A stretch of DNA of 64,000 bases from assembly GCA_034506175.1 (NCBI GenBank), contig JAPDQB010000013.1:1-64000 (forward strand). The letters are read 5' to 3'. The DNA comes from a candidate division KSB1 bacterium (GTDB lineage: Bacteria > Zhuqueibacterota > Zhuqueibacteria > Zhuqueibacterales > Zhuqueibacteraceae). This document shows positions 29,110 to 37,085 of the stretch, in pieces. The position numbers and the translations under genes are program-made. Below the pieces are notes generated by a model, which searched no databases, was not told where the DNA came from, and was given only the letters and a program-made list of their open reading frames with translations. Positions within the stretch are counted from its first letter, which is position 1, and every line of letters begins with the position of its first letter.

Positions 29110-30204
29110 TTAATCCCGTAATCTTTCCAACACCGCCGCTGCTACACGCTCCGGCAGCAATTTGTTTTGGCAATCGAGGTGGCCGAGCGGGCAAAAGTTT
29201 TTGTGGCAGGGGCGGCATTCGATTTCATGCCACAGCGCGAGATGGCCGCCGGCTTGATGATAAGGAAACCAAATCCGCGGCTGACTGGGGCCAAACAAGC
29301 CAATCGTCAGCGCGCCAGCGGCCACGGCGAGATGCATGACGCCACAATCGTTCGAGACAAAGGCGCGCATCTGTTGCTGGACGCTCGCCAATTGACGCAG
29401 CGACAGCACCGGAAGCAAAATAACGGCATTGCGAGAAGCCGGAGATTTCGGCGGCGCAATTTGCCGCATGACGTCCAGAGCGATTTTCTCCTCGCCGGGG
29501 CCTTGGCTGATCAAGACCTGAACATCGTGATCGATGAGCCGGCGGGCCAATTCGGCAAAATATTTTTCCGGCCAGCGTTTATTCGGCCAGGTCGCGCCGG
29601 GATGCAAGCCGACGACGGCCCGGGAAAAGTCGAGATGATACTCACTTAAAAATTTCCGCGCCGCCTGTTTTTCTTGCTCGGTAATAAAAATCTCGGTGCG
29701 AGGCTCGCTTTTGGCGATGCCGAGCGCTTCAAGGCTGCGCCAGTGAAAATCAATCGCGTTCGGTTCATCAGCCGGCGCCGGTACGCGAACATTGTACAAT
29801 TTTCCGCGCCCGCGGAAATCTCCGCCGACGCGAATTGGCGCGCCGGTGAGCCAGGTCATCAAGGCCGTGCGGGGATTGCCGAACAGATCAATGGCCAAAT
29901 CAAAATGCCGCCGGCGCAATTGAGAATAAATTCGCCATTGCGCGGCAATGCTGCCTTGTGAGGGGAATGCAATCACCTCGTCGAGATGCGGATTGTGCAG
30001 CAGCAGCGGCGCGAAGGTGTCTTGCGTCAAATAACACACTTGCGCGTGCGGAAAAACTTCCTTGAGCCGCCGAATGAGCGGCGTGGTGAGAATCACATCG
30101 CCCAGGAAGCGCAACCGACTCAACAAAATGCGATGAATATTATCCCTATCTTTAATTTTCAAATCAGCCACATAAAAACAGGCGCCACGAAAAAAGAACG
30201 GCAT
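29110..30204 (-). CDS. Glycosyltransferase family 9 (heptosyltransferase-like)
   Basis: A 364-residue cytosolic/peripheral enzyme of the ADP-heptose:LPS heptosyltransferase family. The N-terminal Rossmann domain opens with ILLSRLRFLGDVILTTPLIR near residue 25. The C-terminal domain has the family motif VVGLHPGATWPNKRWPEKYF near residue 190, and FVSNDCGVMHLAVAAGALTIGLFGPSQP near 285 contains the GxxH and donor-binding loop. A late Cys pair (IECRPCHKNFC) is common in GT9. Expected role: adding a sugar to the LPS core. The true start could be some codons downstream of the chosen one. No other core genes are adjacent. Confidence 0.88.
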   Translation of the reverse strand: MPFFFRGACFYVADLKIKDRDNIHRILLSRLRFLGDVILTTPLIRRLKEVFPHAQVCYLTQDTFAPLLLHNPHLDEVIAFPSQGSIAAQWRIYSQLRRRHFDLAIDLFGNPRTALMTWLTGAPIRVGGDFRGRGKLYNVRVPAPADEPNAIDFHWRSLEALGIAKSEPRTEIFITEQEKQAARKFLSEYHLDFSRAVVGLHPGATWPNKRWPEKYFAELARRLIDHDVQVLISQGPGEEKIALDVMRQIAPPKSPASRNAVILLPVLSLRQLASVQQQMRAFVSNDCGVMHLAVAAGALTIGLFGPSQPRIWFPYHQAGGHLALWHEIECRPCHKNFCPLGHLDCQNKLLPERVAAAVLERLRD

Positions 30205-30275
30205 TGATACAAAGCGTTTTCAAAAAGCTTTTTTCGTTGCAGTTCGCTTTTAGCTGCAAAATCCCAAGTAAAAGT

Positions 30276-32444
30276 TTATTTGGAGCGCATCTCGAACACG
30301 CCGTCCCAATCTGGCGGACGCGGTGATTGCATGAAAATATCGCAGCGGCGCAGAAATTCCCTGGCCGGGCCGTCGTCGGGTTTGAATTCCAGTACGCGAC
30401 GAAATTCGGCGATGGCTTTTTGCCATTCCTGCAAACGATACAGCTCGAGGCCGCGCGCGAAATGGGTGAACGCCGTGTTCAAGCTCTCGGCAAAGCCGTC
30501 GCTGCGCCGCGCCAGCAGCTCGTAAACCCGCACCGGGCGGGATTTGCCTTTGACCCGCAGAAAATCCAATTCGCGCGCGATGATTTTCGCCTTGGCGAGT
30601 TTATAGGTCTCTTCGCCGAGCATGATTTTGGTACCGTACATTTTATTGGCACCCTCCAAGCGCGAGGCGAGGTTGACGGAATCGCCGATGACGGTGTAAT
30701 CAAAACGGTTTTTGCCGCCGATGTTGCCGGCGATCATCTCGCCGCTGTTGAGGCCGATGCGTGCCTCGAAGGCCGGGCGTTTTTCCGCGATCCATTTCTT
30801 GCGCAGCCCGATCAGCGCTTTCTGCATGTCCAGCGCGGCGAGGCAAGCGCGCTCGGCGTGATCGGGTTGATCGACCGGCACACCGAAAACCGCGACCACG
30901 GCGTCGCCTTCGTATTTGTCCAGATAGCCGCCGTATTCCAGCACGATATCCGTCATCGCGGAAAGATACTCGTTCAATTGCGTGATCAACTGCTCGGGGC
31001 TTAATTTTTCCGAGACGGTGGTGAAATCTCTGATGTCGGAGAAAAAAGCCGTCGCATGTTTTCTCTCGCCGCCGAGCTTGAGCTTGCTCGGATCTTGAAT
31101 CAGCTCGTTCACGATCAGCTCGGAGGCGTAATGCACGAACATGCCTTTGATGAGCTGCTTCTGGCGTTCCTCGCTGAGAAAACGATAGACCATGACGCTG
31201 ATGAACGCAATGCCAAACGACAGCATCGGCTGCAGCACCGGAATCCACGTGCTGCGCTCGGCAAAAATCCACGTTGCCAGCACGAGATAACCGCCGCTGA
31301 GGCAGAGAACGAATAAAATTCCGAGCCACGGACTCCATATCATCGTGATGACGCCGGCGATCATGGCGAAAATCAGCATCACCACAATGCTGATGGAACG
31401 CGGCTGCTGCGCGATAAAGTCTTGCGTGAGAATGTTGTAAATGATGTTGGCGTGAATTTCAACGCCGGGAAAAGTCGCTTGCACCGGCACCGGGCGCAAA
31501 TCCGACAAACCGGCCGCCGAGGTGCCGATCAGCACGATACGATTGGCAAACATTTCCTTCGGCAGGCGCTGTTCGAGGATGTCATAATAGGAAACGTAGC
31601 GAAAGGTCTTCCACATGCCCATATAATTGATCAAGGCGTGGCCGCGGTTGTCGATGGGAATGCGCAATGTTTTATTGCCGGATTTTGCCAATCGAATCTC
31701 GCGACCAAGCTCGACTTCGATATCTTTGCCGGAGAAGCCGCCAAATTGCATGACGACCGCCAGAGCGAAGGAAGGATAGGCGCGGCCGGCAAAGTTGAGC
31801 AAAAGCGGCATTTTGCGAATGACGCTGTCCTCGTCCGGCAGAAAATTGACGAACCCCATGCCAGCGGCGTTGTTATACAGCTCCATCACTTTGCCGTTGA
31901 AGCGGTCAAAACTATCGAGCGCGGCAATCGTTTCTGCCGGGAGCGGCACGATGAAGCGTTGCGCCGCAAACCCCGCCGGCGGTTTGTCCATTTTGTAAAG
32001 GAAGGCGTCGGGCTCAGCCTGACTCAGCTCCAACGCATGAATCACGTTGCCGGCGTTTTGCGTGCTGGCAATAAAAAGCGCGTCTTCCGCCGGCTGGGCG
32101 TCGCGTTCGATAAAAAGCATGTCGAACGCGATGCAACTGGCGCCGCCGGCGCGCAGGTAATCAATGGCGCGAGCATGATAACTGCGCGGCCATTGCTGAA
32201 AGCGGCCGAGCTTTTCGAGGCTGCGATTGTCGATGTCGACGATAATGATGTCTTCGATATTCGCGCTCTGGCGCCGGGCTTTCAGGGCATCCAAACGAAA
32301 CGGATAGCGCAAGTCCAGCGTCTTGGTCTCGAAATTGCGAAAGGCTTTCGGAAAAATCAGCTCGGTGAGGAGCAAAACGATGACTCCGGCGAGCAGACCC
32401 AACGCCGCGCCGAACAGGGCTTTTTTGAGGAGAGATTCGGTCAT
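30276..32444 (-). CDS. CHASE2-domain adenylate cyclase
   Basis: A 722-residue class III cyclase starting MTESLLKKALFG. The longer reading frame upstream is only translated heptad repeat. A first membrane helix (about 9-30) leads into a periplasmic CHASE2 sensor (about 35-330), followed by three helices (about 350-425). The cyclase domain (about 455-640) carries TAFFSDIRDFTTVSE with the first metal Asp, then YLDKYEGDAVVAVFG with the second Asp and the substrate Lys typical of adenylate cyclases, and the transition-state Asn/Arg in DSVNLASRLEG. A TPR-like C-terminus follows (about 665-710). It likely makes cAMP in response to an extracytoplasmic signal. It lies downstream of dapF on the same strand. 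Confidence 0.9.
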   Translation of the reverse strand: MTESLLKKALFGAALGLLAGVIVLLLTELIFPKAFRNFETKTLDLRYPFRLDALKARRQSANIEDIIIVDIDNRSLEKLGRFQQWPRSYHARAIDYLRAGGASCIAFDMLFIERDAQPAEDALFIASTQNAGNVIHALELSQAEPDAFLYKMDKPPAGFAAQRFIVPLPAETIAALDSFDRFNGKVMELYNNAAGMGFVNFLPDEDSVIRKMPLLLNFAGRAYPSFALAVVMQFGGFSGKDIEVELGREIRLAKSGNKTLRIPIDNRGHALINYMGMWKTFRYVSYYDILEQRLPKEMFANRIVLIGTSAAGLSDLRPVPVQATFPGVEIHANIIYNILTQDFIAQQPRSISIVVMLIFAMIAGVITMIWSPWLGILFVLCLSGGYLVLATWIFAERSTWIPVLQPMLSFGIAFISVMVYRFLSEERQKQLIKGMFVHYASELIVNELIQDPSKLKLGGERKHATAFFSDIRDFTTVSEKLSPEQLITQLNEYLSAMTDIVLEYGGYLDKYEGDAVVAVFGVPVDQPDHAERACLAALDMQKALIGLRKKWIAEKRPAFEARIGLNSGEMIAGNIGGKNRFDYTVIGDSVNLASRLEGANKMYGTKIMLGEETYKLAKAKIIARELDFLRVKGKSRPVRVYELLARRSDGFAESLNTAFTHFARGLELYRLQEWQKAIAEFRRVLEFKPDDGPAREFLRRCDIFMQSPRPPDWDGVFEMRSK

Positions 32445-32454
32445 GGGTTCTGGA

Positions 32455-32520
32455 TGCTGGTTGCTTGATGCTTGATGCTTGATGCTGGTTGCTAAAAGCA
32501 TCCAGCATCGAGCATCAAGT
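32455..32520. repeat. Perfectly spaced heptad hairpin between dapF and the cyclase gene
   Basis: Blocks TGCTTGA, TGCTTGA, TGCTTGA, TGCTGGT are followed by AGCATCC, AGCATCG, AGCATCA. The arms 32471-32493 and 32497-32519 are 23 bases each, with two mismatches and a 3-base AAA loop. The hairpin overlaps the dapF stop codon (32515-32517) and there is no T run. Closely similar arms occur at 36118-36229. Confidence 0.85.
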
Positions 32521-33342
32521 AAATTCTTTCAAATCAAATTCACCGTGATACACGAGTCGCACGTCGCCTTCAAGCTCGAGATTTTCGAATTTATCATCGC
32601 CATAAACCGTCAAGCCGCCGCCGCGGGTGGCGAGGTGAATCGGGAAGGGCATTTGCTTTTTGAGATGCGCCAACACCGCCGACGCCACGGCGCCGGTGCC
32701 GCAGGCGAGGGTTTCTTCTTCGACACCGCGTTCGTAAGTCCGCAGGTGCAAATGCGAAGGCTTGCCAACGGCCACAAAATTGACGTTGGTTCCGGCGGGT
32801 TGAAAAATTGCATGGCGGCGATATTTCATGCCTAATTTTGCCACCTCGACTTGATCCACATCCTGCACAAACACAACGTAATGCGGCACGCCGGTGTTGA
32901 CGAAGCCGCCTTCTTCCATTCCAGCGTCTTCCAGCGCGCGCGGGGTCAAATTCAGATGCCGCGGCTTTTGCATCCGCAGCCGGACTTTATTGCCGGCGAC
33001 GACGGCGTGATAAAGCTCGCCGCTGACTTCGAATTGCATCTCAGCCGGCGCCAAATGGCGACGAAAAGCATAATAAGCCGCCGCCCGCGCGCCGTTGCCG
33101 CACATTTCCGACTCGCGGCCGTCGCGGTTGAAATAGCGCATCCTAAAACGTAAATCGGTAAAACGTAAAGATGATGGCGGCGGATTTTCAATGAGAAGAA
33201 TGCCGTCGGCGCCGATCGCGACGCGGCGCGTGCACAGCGTTCGGAACAACGGCTCTTCATCGCCGCGAAACAAGCCGGCGCGATTGTCGAAGAGAATGAA
33301 ATCGTTGCCAGTGGCGGAGAGTTTGGTGAATTGAATGGACAT
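32515..33342 (-). CDS. dapF: Diaminopimelate epimerase with an internal insertion
   Basis: A 275-residue cytosolic enzyme that converts LL- to meso-diaminopimelate for lysine and peptidoglycan. It starts MSIQFTKLSATGNDFILFDN. The two catalytic cysteines are in SEMCGNGARAAAYYAF (about residue 80) and LACGTGAVASAVL (about 222). The unusual part lies between GADGILLIENPP and MRYFNRDG. Where other DapF proteins go almost directly from one to the other, this one has an extra segment, SSLRFTDLRFR, encoded by a heptad repeat (33146-33173). The reading frame is kept, and the rest of the protein looks intact, so it is probably active. Confidence 0.92.
   Translation of the reverse strand: MSIQFTKLSATGNDFILFDNRAGLFRGDEEPLFRTLCTRRVAIGADGILLIENPPPSSLRFTDLRFRMRYFNRDGRESEMCGNGARAAAYYAFRRHLAPAEMQFEVSGELYHAVVAGNKVRLRMQKPRHLNLTPRALEDAGMEEGGFVNTGVPHYVVFVQDVDQVEVAKLGMKYRRHAIFQPAGTNVNFVAVGKPSHLHLRTYERGVEEETLACGTGAVASAVLAHLKKQMPFPIHLATRGGGLTVYGDDKFENLELEGDVRLVYHGEFDLKEFT
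33146..33173. repeat. Heptad repeat inserted inside dapF
   Basis: On the coding (minus) strand four 7-base blocks, TTTACGT, TTTACCG, ATTTACG and TTTTAGG, encode the extra residues LRFTDLRF in DapF. The same word family is found between genes at 21765-21830 and 38697-38742. The frame is preserved and no stop is created. Confidence 0.7.
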
Positions 33343-33451
33343 TTACTGGTCACGAAGAAATGAAAACTTCCGATCACGAAAAATGCAAGACATACGAGAA
33401 GGAAATATAAGAAAGCAAGGAGAGAAAGTCAAAACTTTTTAGCTGAAGAAT

Positions 33452-34115
33452 TCATCTTACCAGCATCACCCGATGCACGACCTGCGGCCATTGCGCTTTC
33501 CCTTCGAGGCGATAGCGCAAACGCACGAAATAAACGCCGGCGCGATTACGGCCGCTCCACATCACTTCATGATTTCCGCCATTTTGCAAACCGGCCAGCA
33601 AATCATCCACTTCCCGGCCCATCATATCGAAGACGGCGAGCCGGATCTCGGCATTTTGCGGCAGAGAAATTTTGAAGCGCGTGGCCTCATGAAAAGGATT
33701 GGGATAATTTTGCAGCGTGAGCGTTGTTGGCAGCAACTCGGACAAGCCCGCCAACGAACCCGGCTTGGCCGCCCCGCTCGGCGTGCTGCTGAGGGCAAAA
33801 TCATCGACGGTGAAAACGCCGCTCGATTCGGTTCTAAAGCCGGCCAGCTCGTAATAAAACGGCGTATCCGGCGTGTAGCCCGGCAAGCCGAAAGTTTCGT
33901 TGTAAGCATTCGTCCACTTCACGCCGTCCAGCGAGGCTTCAAAGTGAATTTTATCGTTATCGAAACGCAGGCGCAAATAAACCACGCCGTTGATGGTGAG
34001 ATCGCCAGTCACCTCGCGCCCGCCGTCGATTCCGTTTTTCTTCCAAGCGGCATACAAGCGGTACGGGCCACTGCTGCTGTTGCGCGCTGGTTCGCCGGCG
34101 CGGAATCACCGTGGC
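33452..34115 (-). pseudogene. C-terminal remnant of a T9SS type A secreted protein
   Basis: About 215 codons remain, in one frame. A beta-sandwich piece (RNSSSGPYRLYAAWKKNGID to YYELAGFRTE) resembles a DUF1349/concanavalin-like lectin fold. It is followed by a T9SS type A sorting domain with the hallmark TLQNYPNPFHEATRFKISLP, then LAVFDMMGREV and NRAGVYFVRLRY. No signal peptide or start exists. At about 34115 the reading frame is joined to an IS110-type transposase remnant, so the N-terminal part was lost by deletion. The longest ORF, from 34057, starts at an internal Met and is unlikely to be a real start. Confidence 0.75.
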
Positions 34116-34489
34116 GAGATCAAGATCGATGCGGGGGTTTGCCTGATAAATCGCCTGCACCAGGCGCTCGATGTCGTCGCGAACATGGTAATGCCGTCGC
34201 CGGCGCCAACGCGGTTTTTTGAAAAAATCCGCCATCTGCGGGCGCGTCAGTGGGCTGGCACTGTTAAAATCCGGATAGGCCTGGAAAAAGGCCAACGACG
34301 TGGCACACGCGACATCGGAGAAAAACCCGATGTACTCGGGATAATATTCTTTAGAAAATCCACCAACAGGTTGTTTGGCGTTTCGATGCCGATTCTGAAT
34401 CGCTGCGGATCATCAGACAACTGTCGGAATTTGTCCAAGCAATGTCACCAACTTTTCACGGCAGGCGCCTGGGCTTTGAGTTCTTGCAT
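34116..34489 (-). pseudogene. IS110-family transposase remnant
   Basis: The fragments match IS110-type transposases by pattern. A short N-terminal-like piece (QRFRIGIETPNNLLVDFL, after an internal TGA) is followed, after a frame change and a large gap, by SLAFFQAYPDFNSASPLTRP and MADFFKKPRW. The last two belong to the middle, post-catalytic region of the family (the -AYPD-, LTRPQ pattern). Most of the catalytic DEDD core and the C-terminal Ser domain are missing. It sits directly between the truncated T9SS gene and the IS5 element, so this spot has absorbed more than one insertion. The family call rests on pattern memory. Confidence 0.6.
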
Positions 34490-34497
34490 ATATTTTT

Positions 34498-35440
34498 AGA
34501 GAGTATCTTATAAGAAGGCAAGTCTACACCAATATCAAAATAGAAACTATGTATTAAACAAACCAGAGGACAAACATTCAGCCTGGCATTTTTCATGTTT
34601 GCTTCTTATATTACAAACATGAAAAGAAAACCATACCCAACCGATTTGAGCGATGCCGAATGGCGTATTCTTGAACCATTGATCCCACCAGCGAAGTTTG
34701 GTGGTCGTCCGCGCGAAGTTGATATTCGCGAGGTCGTGAATGCAATCTTCCATTGGCTACGATCAGGTTGCTCATGGGAGATGCTGCCCCACGACTCACC
34801 AAATTATCAAACAGTTTATGGCAACCATGCCCAATGGCGCGACCAAGAAATCTTTCAACCAATCAATGATACATTACGTCGAAAACTTCGGAAGGCCGCT
34901 GGACATAACGAAGAACCCAGTGCCGCGATCCTGGATGCACAATCAGTAAAAACAACAGAACCAAAGGGGGTTCTTGGTTTTGATGCCGGTAAACAAGTCA
35001 AGGGTCGCAAACGGCATATCCTCGTTGACACCATGAGCTTGCTCTTAATAGTCGTGGTTCATGTGGCCAATATCCAAGATCGCGATGGCGCGAAGCCAGT
35101 CTTGGAAAAAGCTAAGCAGCAATTCTCCCGCTTAAAGTTATTGTGGGCCGACGGTGGCTGCGCGGGCAAACTAATCGCTTGGGTCAAAGAACATTGTCCA
35201 GGGATTTTGGAAATTGTCAAACCTAACGACGATGTGAAAGGCTTTAAAGTCCTTCCCCGTCGCTGGGTTGTAGAACGAACCTTTGCTTGGGTCGGACGAG
35301 GTCACCGTCTGAGCAAGGACTACAAAACGCTGACGAACAGCAGCGAAGCCGTCGTTTATGCTGCAATGATTATATAATGATCAGACGGCTTGCCAAAATT
35401 CAAACTACTGTAACGTAGATGCACTTTTCAGATGCGCTGC
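34498..35440 (+). mobile_element. IS5-family (IS1031-like) insertion sequence, ends approximate
   Basis: A roughly 0.94-kb element around a DDE transposase. Weak terminal inverted similarity is seen between the left end (about 34499, GAGAGTATCTTATAAG) and the complement of the right end (about 35440, GCAGCGCATCTGAAAAG), but the match is imperfect and I could not fix the exact ends or a target duplication. It lies next to an IS110 remnant and just before a small conserved gene at 35474. Confidence 0.55.
34619..35377 (+). CDS. IS5-family transposase, frameshifted close to its C-terminus
   Basis: The start is MKRKPYPTDLSDAEW, a typical IS5/IS1031-group N-terminus, and 252 residues follow in this frame. 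The helix-turn-helix/DUF4096 part (residues about 1-90, GGRPREVDIREVVNAIFHWL) is followed by the catalytic core with AAILDAQSVKTTE (first Asp, about 110), LLWADGGCAGKL (second Asp, about 178) and WVVERTFAWVGRGHRLSKDY (Glu, about 222). The frame stops after YAAMII, but one base later the sequence continues as YIMIRRLAKIQTTVT to a TAG at 35416-35418. That is the normal end of the family, so this copy carries a frameshift of the last dozen residues. Confidence 0.88.
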   Translation: MKRKPYPTDLSDAEWRILEPLIPPAKFGGRPREVDIREVVNAIFHWLRSGCSWEMLPHDSPNYQTVYGNHAQWRDQEIFQPINDTLRRKLRKAAGHNEEPSAAILDAQSVKTTEPKGVLGFDAGKQVKGRKRHILVDTMSLLLIVVVHVANIQDRDGAKPVLEKAKQQFSRLKLLWADGGCAGKLIAWVKEHCPGILEIVKPNDDVKGFKVLPRRWVVERTFAWVGRGHRLSKDYKTLTNSSEAVVYAAMII

Positions 35441-35473
35441 AAGAGATTTTTGCCAATCTACAGTTATTTTATT

Positions 35474-35674
35474 ATGATTTTTCATGACGCGAAAGTCGGC
35501 CTATGCCAAAGTTGCTGCAACGTTCGTGTGATCAAAAACGAACGCGGCAGCACATTCTATCTTTGCCGGCTTGCTGAAGGCGATCCGCGTTTCCCCAAAT
35601 ATCCGCGCTTGCCGGTTTTAGCTTGTGAGGGCTACTTGGCAACCTGCCCATCCGGTGAAAAACCTGATGACTGA
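35474..35674 (+). CDS. Small conserved Cys-rich protein
   Basis: A 66-residue protein starting MIFHDAKVGLCQSCCNVRVI. It holds a CxxC pair near residues 11-14, then RGSTFYLCRLAEGDPRFPKY with a third Cys and a fourth in ACEGY. I recognise this as a widespread small family without assigned function in several phyla. The four Cys positions suggest a zinc ribbon. The IS5 element ends about 35 bases upstream, so its native promoter may have been displaced. No clear Shine-Dalgarno precedes the chosen start. Confidence 0.6.
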   Translation: MIFHDAKVGLCQSCCNVRVIKNERGSTFYLCRLAEGDPRFPKYPRLPVLACEGYLATCPSGEKPDD

Positions 35675-35772
35675 ATTCGTAAAACGTGCTTGCTTTTCGC
35701 GTTTGATCTCTCTAAATTGCAACCATTGCCTGTTTGACAATCGACGAACAAGCGACTCACGGAGGAAAAATC

Positions 35773-36117
35773 ATGAGAACGGTTTCGAAAGCAGCGGCGG
35801 TCATCCTGTTGGGGAGTTTAATTTTTTCCTGCGGCACGCGCGACGACCGCAACGACATTCGCGCGCAATATGGCGAGCCTGACGCGATTCGACGCACCAC
35901 GGTCGATCCCTTTTGGAGCGAAACGTGGATTTATAATGAACGCGGCGTGGCGTTTGAATTTCAGCGCACCGCTGGTTGCGGCAGCACCCGCGACGTTTAT
36001 TTGTATGCGACCTACCCCATCCGAGGCAACAAGGTGGAAAACATGCAAAAATTGCAAGAAAATTTGGACTCGCTTAAAGTTTCGACCCGGCCGCCGATGC
36101 CGATGGCGCCGAGATGA
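35773..36117 (+). CDS. Small lipoprotein of unknown function
   Basis: A 114-residue protein that starts MRTVSKAAAVILLG eight bases after a strong GGAGG. The signal peptide ends in a lipobox-like LIFSCG (Cys at about residue 18). The short mature part has an -IRAQYGEPDAIRRT- opening and a strand-rich core (WSETWIYNERGVAFEFQRT). This resembles SmpA/OmlA-like or hypothetical lipoproteins that monitor a -YG-P- motif, but I do not place it in a family with confidence. It ends immediately before a heptad repeat and the Nif3-like gene on the same strand. Confidence 0.7.
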   Translation: MRTVSKAAAVILLGSLIFSCGTRDDRNDIRAQYGEPDAIRRTTVDPFWSETWIYNERGVAFEFQRTAGCGSTRDVYLYATYPIRGNKVENMQKLQENLDSLKVSTRPPMPMAPR

Positions 36118-36229
36118 AACTTGATGCTGGATGCTGGATGCTGCATTCTGAATCTGGCTTATTCAAGCATCGAGTATCAAGCATCAAGCATCGAGCTACC
36201 AGCTACCAGCTACCAGCTACAAGAACCAC
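36118..36229. repeat. Long heptad tract with inverted arms before the Nif3-like gene
   Basis: From the lipoprotein stop to the next ATG the sequence is a run of about fifteen 7-base blocks: ATGCTGG-type on the left, ATCAAGC/ATCGAGC in the middle, then three exact TACCAGC blocks. Left and middle parts form a hairpin whose arms match those at 32471-32519 with few changes, so the two elements are related. Confidence 0.85.
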
Positions 36230-36230
36230 C

Positions 36231-36983
36231 ATGCACCTCAAAGAACTCACTACCTACCTCGACGCCTATTTGCAAATCGCCGATTTTGCCGATAATTCGC
36301 AAAATGGTCTGCAAGTGCAGGGGCGTGAAGAGATTCATCGGATTGCGGCGGCGGTTGATGCCTGCCAGCAAACGATTGATGCCGCGGCCGCGGCGAATAT
36401 TGATTTGCTGCTGGTGCATCACGGCCTGTTTTGGGACAAACCGGAAAAGCTCGTCGGGCCGCATTATCAACGCGTGAAAAAGCTGATCGAGGCGGGCCTC
36501 AATCTTTATTGCGCCCATCTGCCGCTCGATGCGCATCCCGAAGTCGGCAACAATGCCGTGCTGGCGCGAAAATTGGGATTCGAGCCGGTCGCCGGGTTCG
36601 GCCAGCATCACGGCCGGGACATCGGTTTTATTGCCGAAGCCAAAACGGCAATACCCCAATCCGAATTTTTGCAGCGCTTACAAGACACGCTCGGCAGCGA
36701 GGTTCGCGCCGATTTCTTTGGCGCGAAAGAGATTCAACGCCTTGCTATTGTGAGCGGCGGCGGCGCGTTTTTGCTGCCGCAAGCCGTTGCCGCCGGCGTC
36801 GAGGCTTATCTCACCGGTGAGCCGAGCCACACGCGCTATCACTTTTGCAAGGAAAACCGCTTCAACGTCGTCTACGGGGGCCACTATGCAACCGAGACCT
36901 TCGGCGTCATCGCGCTGGCGCAGCATCTCGAAGCGAAGTTTAATTTGTCCTACCAGTTTCTTGATTTTCCCACCGGTTTATAG
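36231..36983 (+). CDS. Nif3-like dinuclear metal-centre protein (GTP cyclohydrolase I type 2/YbgI)
   Basis: A 250-residue protein of the Nif3/YbgI family, which forms hexamers with a di-metal site. Exact substrate unknown. Start MHLKELTTYLDAYL is chosen over an upstream Met that lies inside repeat sequence. Family motifs: DNSQNGLQVQGREEI near residue 20, VHHGLFWDKPEKL near 62 with metal-binding His residues, YCAHLPLDAHPEVGNNAVLA near 95 with another His and Asp, and the C-terminal GGHYATETFGV near 220 with His and Glu ligands. It is shorter than forms with an inserted PII-like domain, i.e. the simple bacterial type. Function is uncertain even in model organisms. Confidence 0.9.
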   Translation: MHLKELTTYLDAYLQIADFADNSQNGLQVQGREEIHRIAAAVDACQQTIDAAAAANIDLLLVHHGLFWDKPEKLVGPHYQRVKKLIEAGLNLYCAHLPLDAHPEVGNNAVLARKLGFEPVAGFGQHHGRDIGFIAEAKTAIPQSEFLQRLQDTLGSEVRADFFGAKEIQRLAIVSGGGAFLLPQAVAAGVEAYLTGEPSHTRYHFCKENRFNVVYGGHYATETFGVIALAQHLEAKFNLSYQFLDFPTGL

Positions 36984-37085
36984 CAAACTCAACCGCGATT
37001 CTTTCAGGCTGTTTCTAATTCGAACTTGCTTCTTTAATTTTCATCGACTATCTTTTTAAAAGAAGAATCCTGAAACCAAAAAAAC

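Noticed and set aside
30276..32501. Longer start for the CHASE2 cyclase
   Set aside because: The extra N-terminal codons are a translation of the heptad hairpin repeat. MTESLLKK before the first membrane helix is the plausible start.
36114..36230. N-terminal extension of the Nif3-like protein
   Set aside because: These 39 codons are entirely repeat-derived and the family N-terminus begins at MHLKELTTYL.
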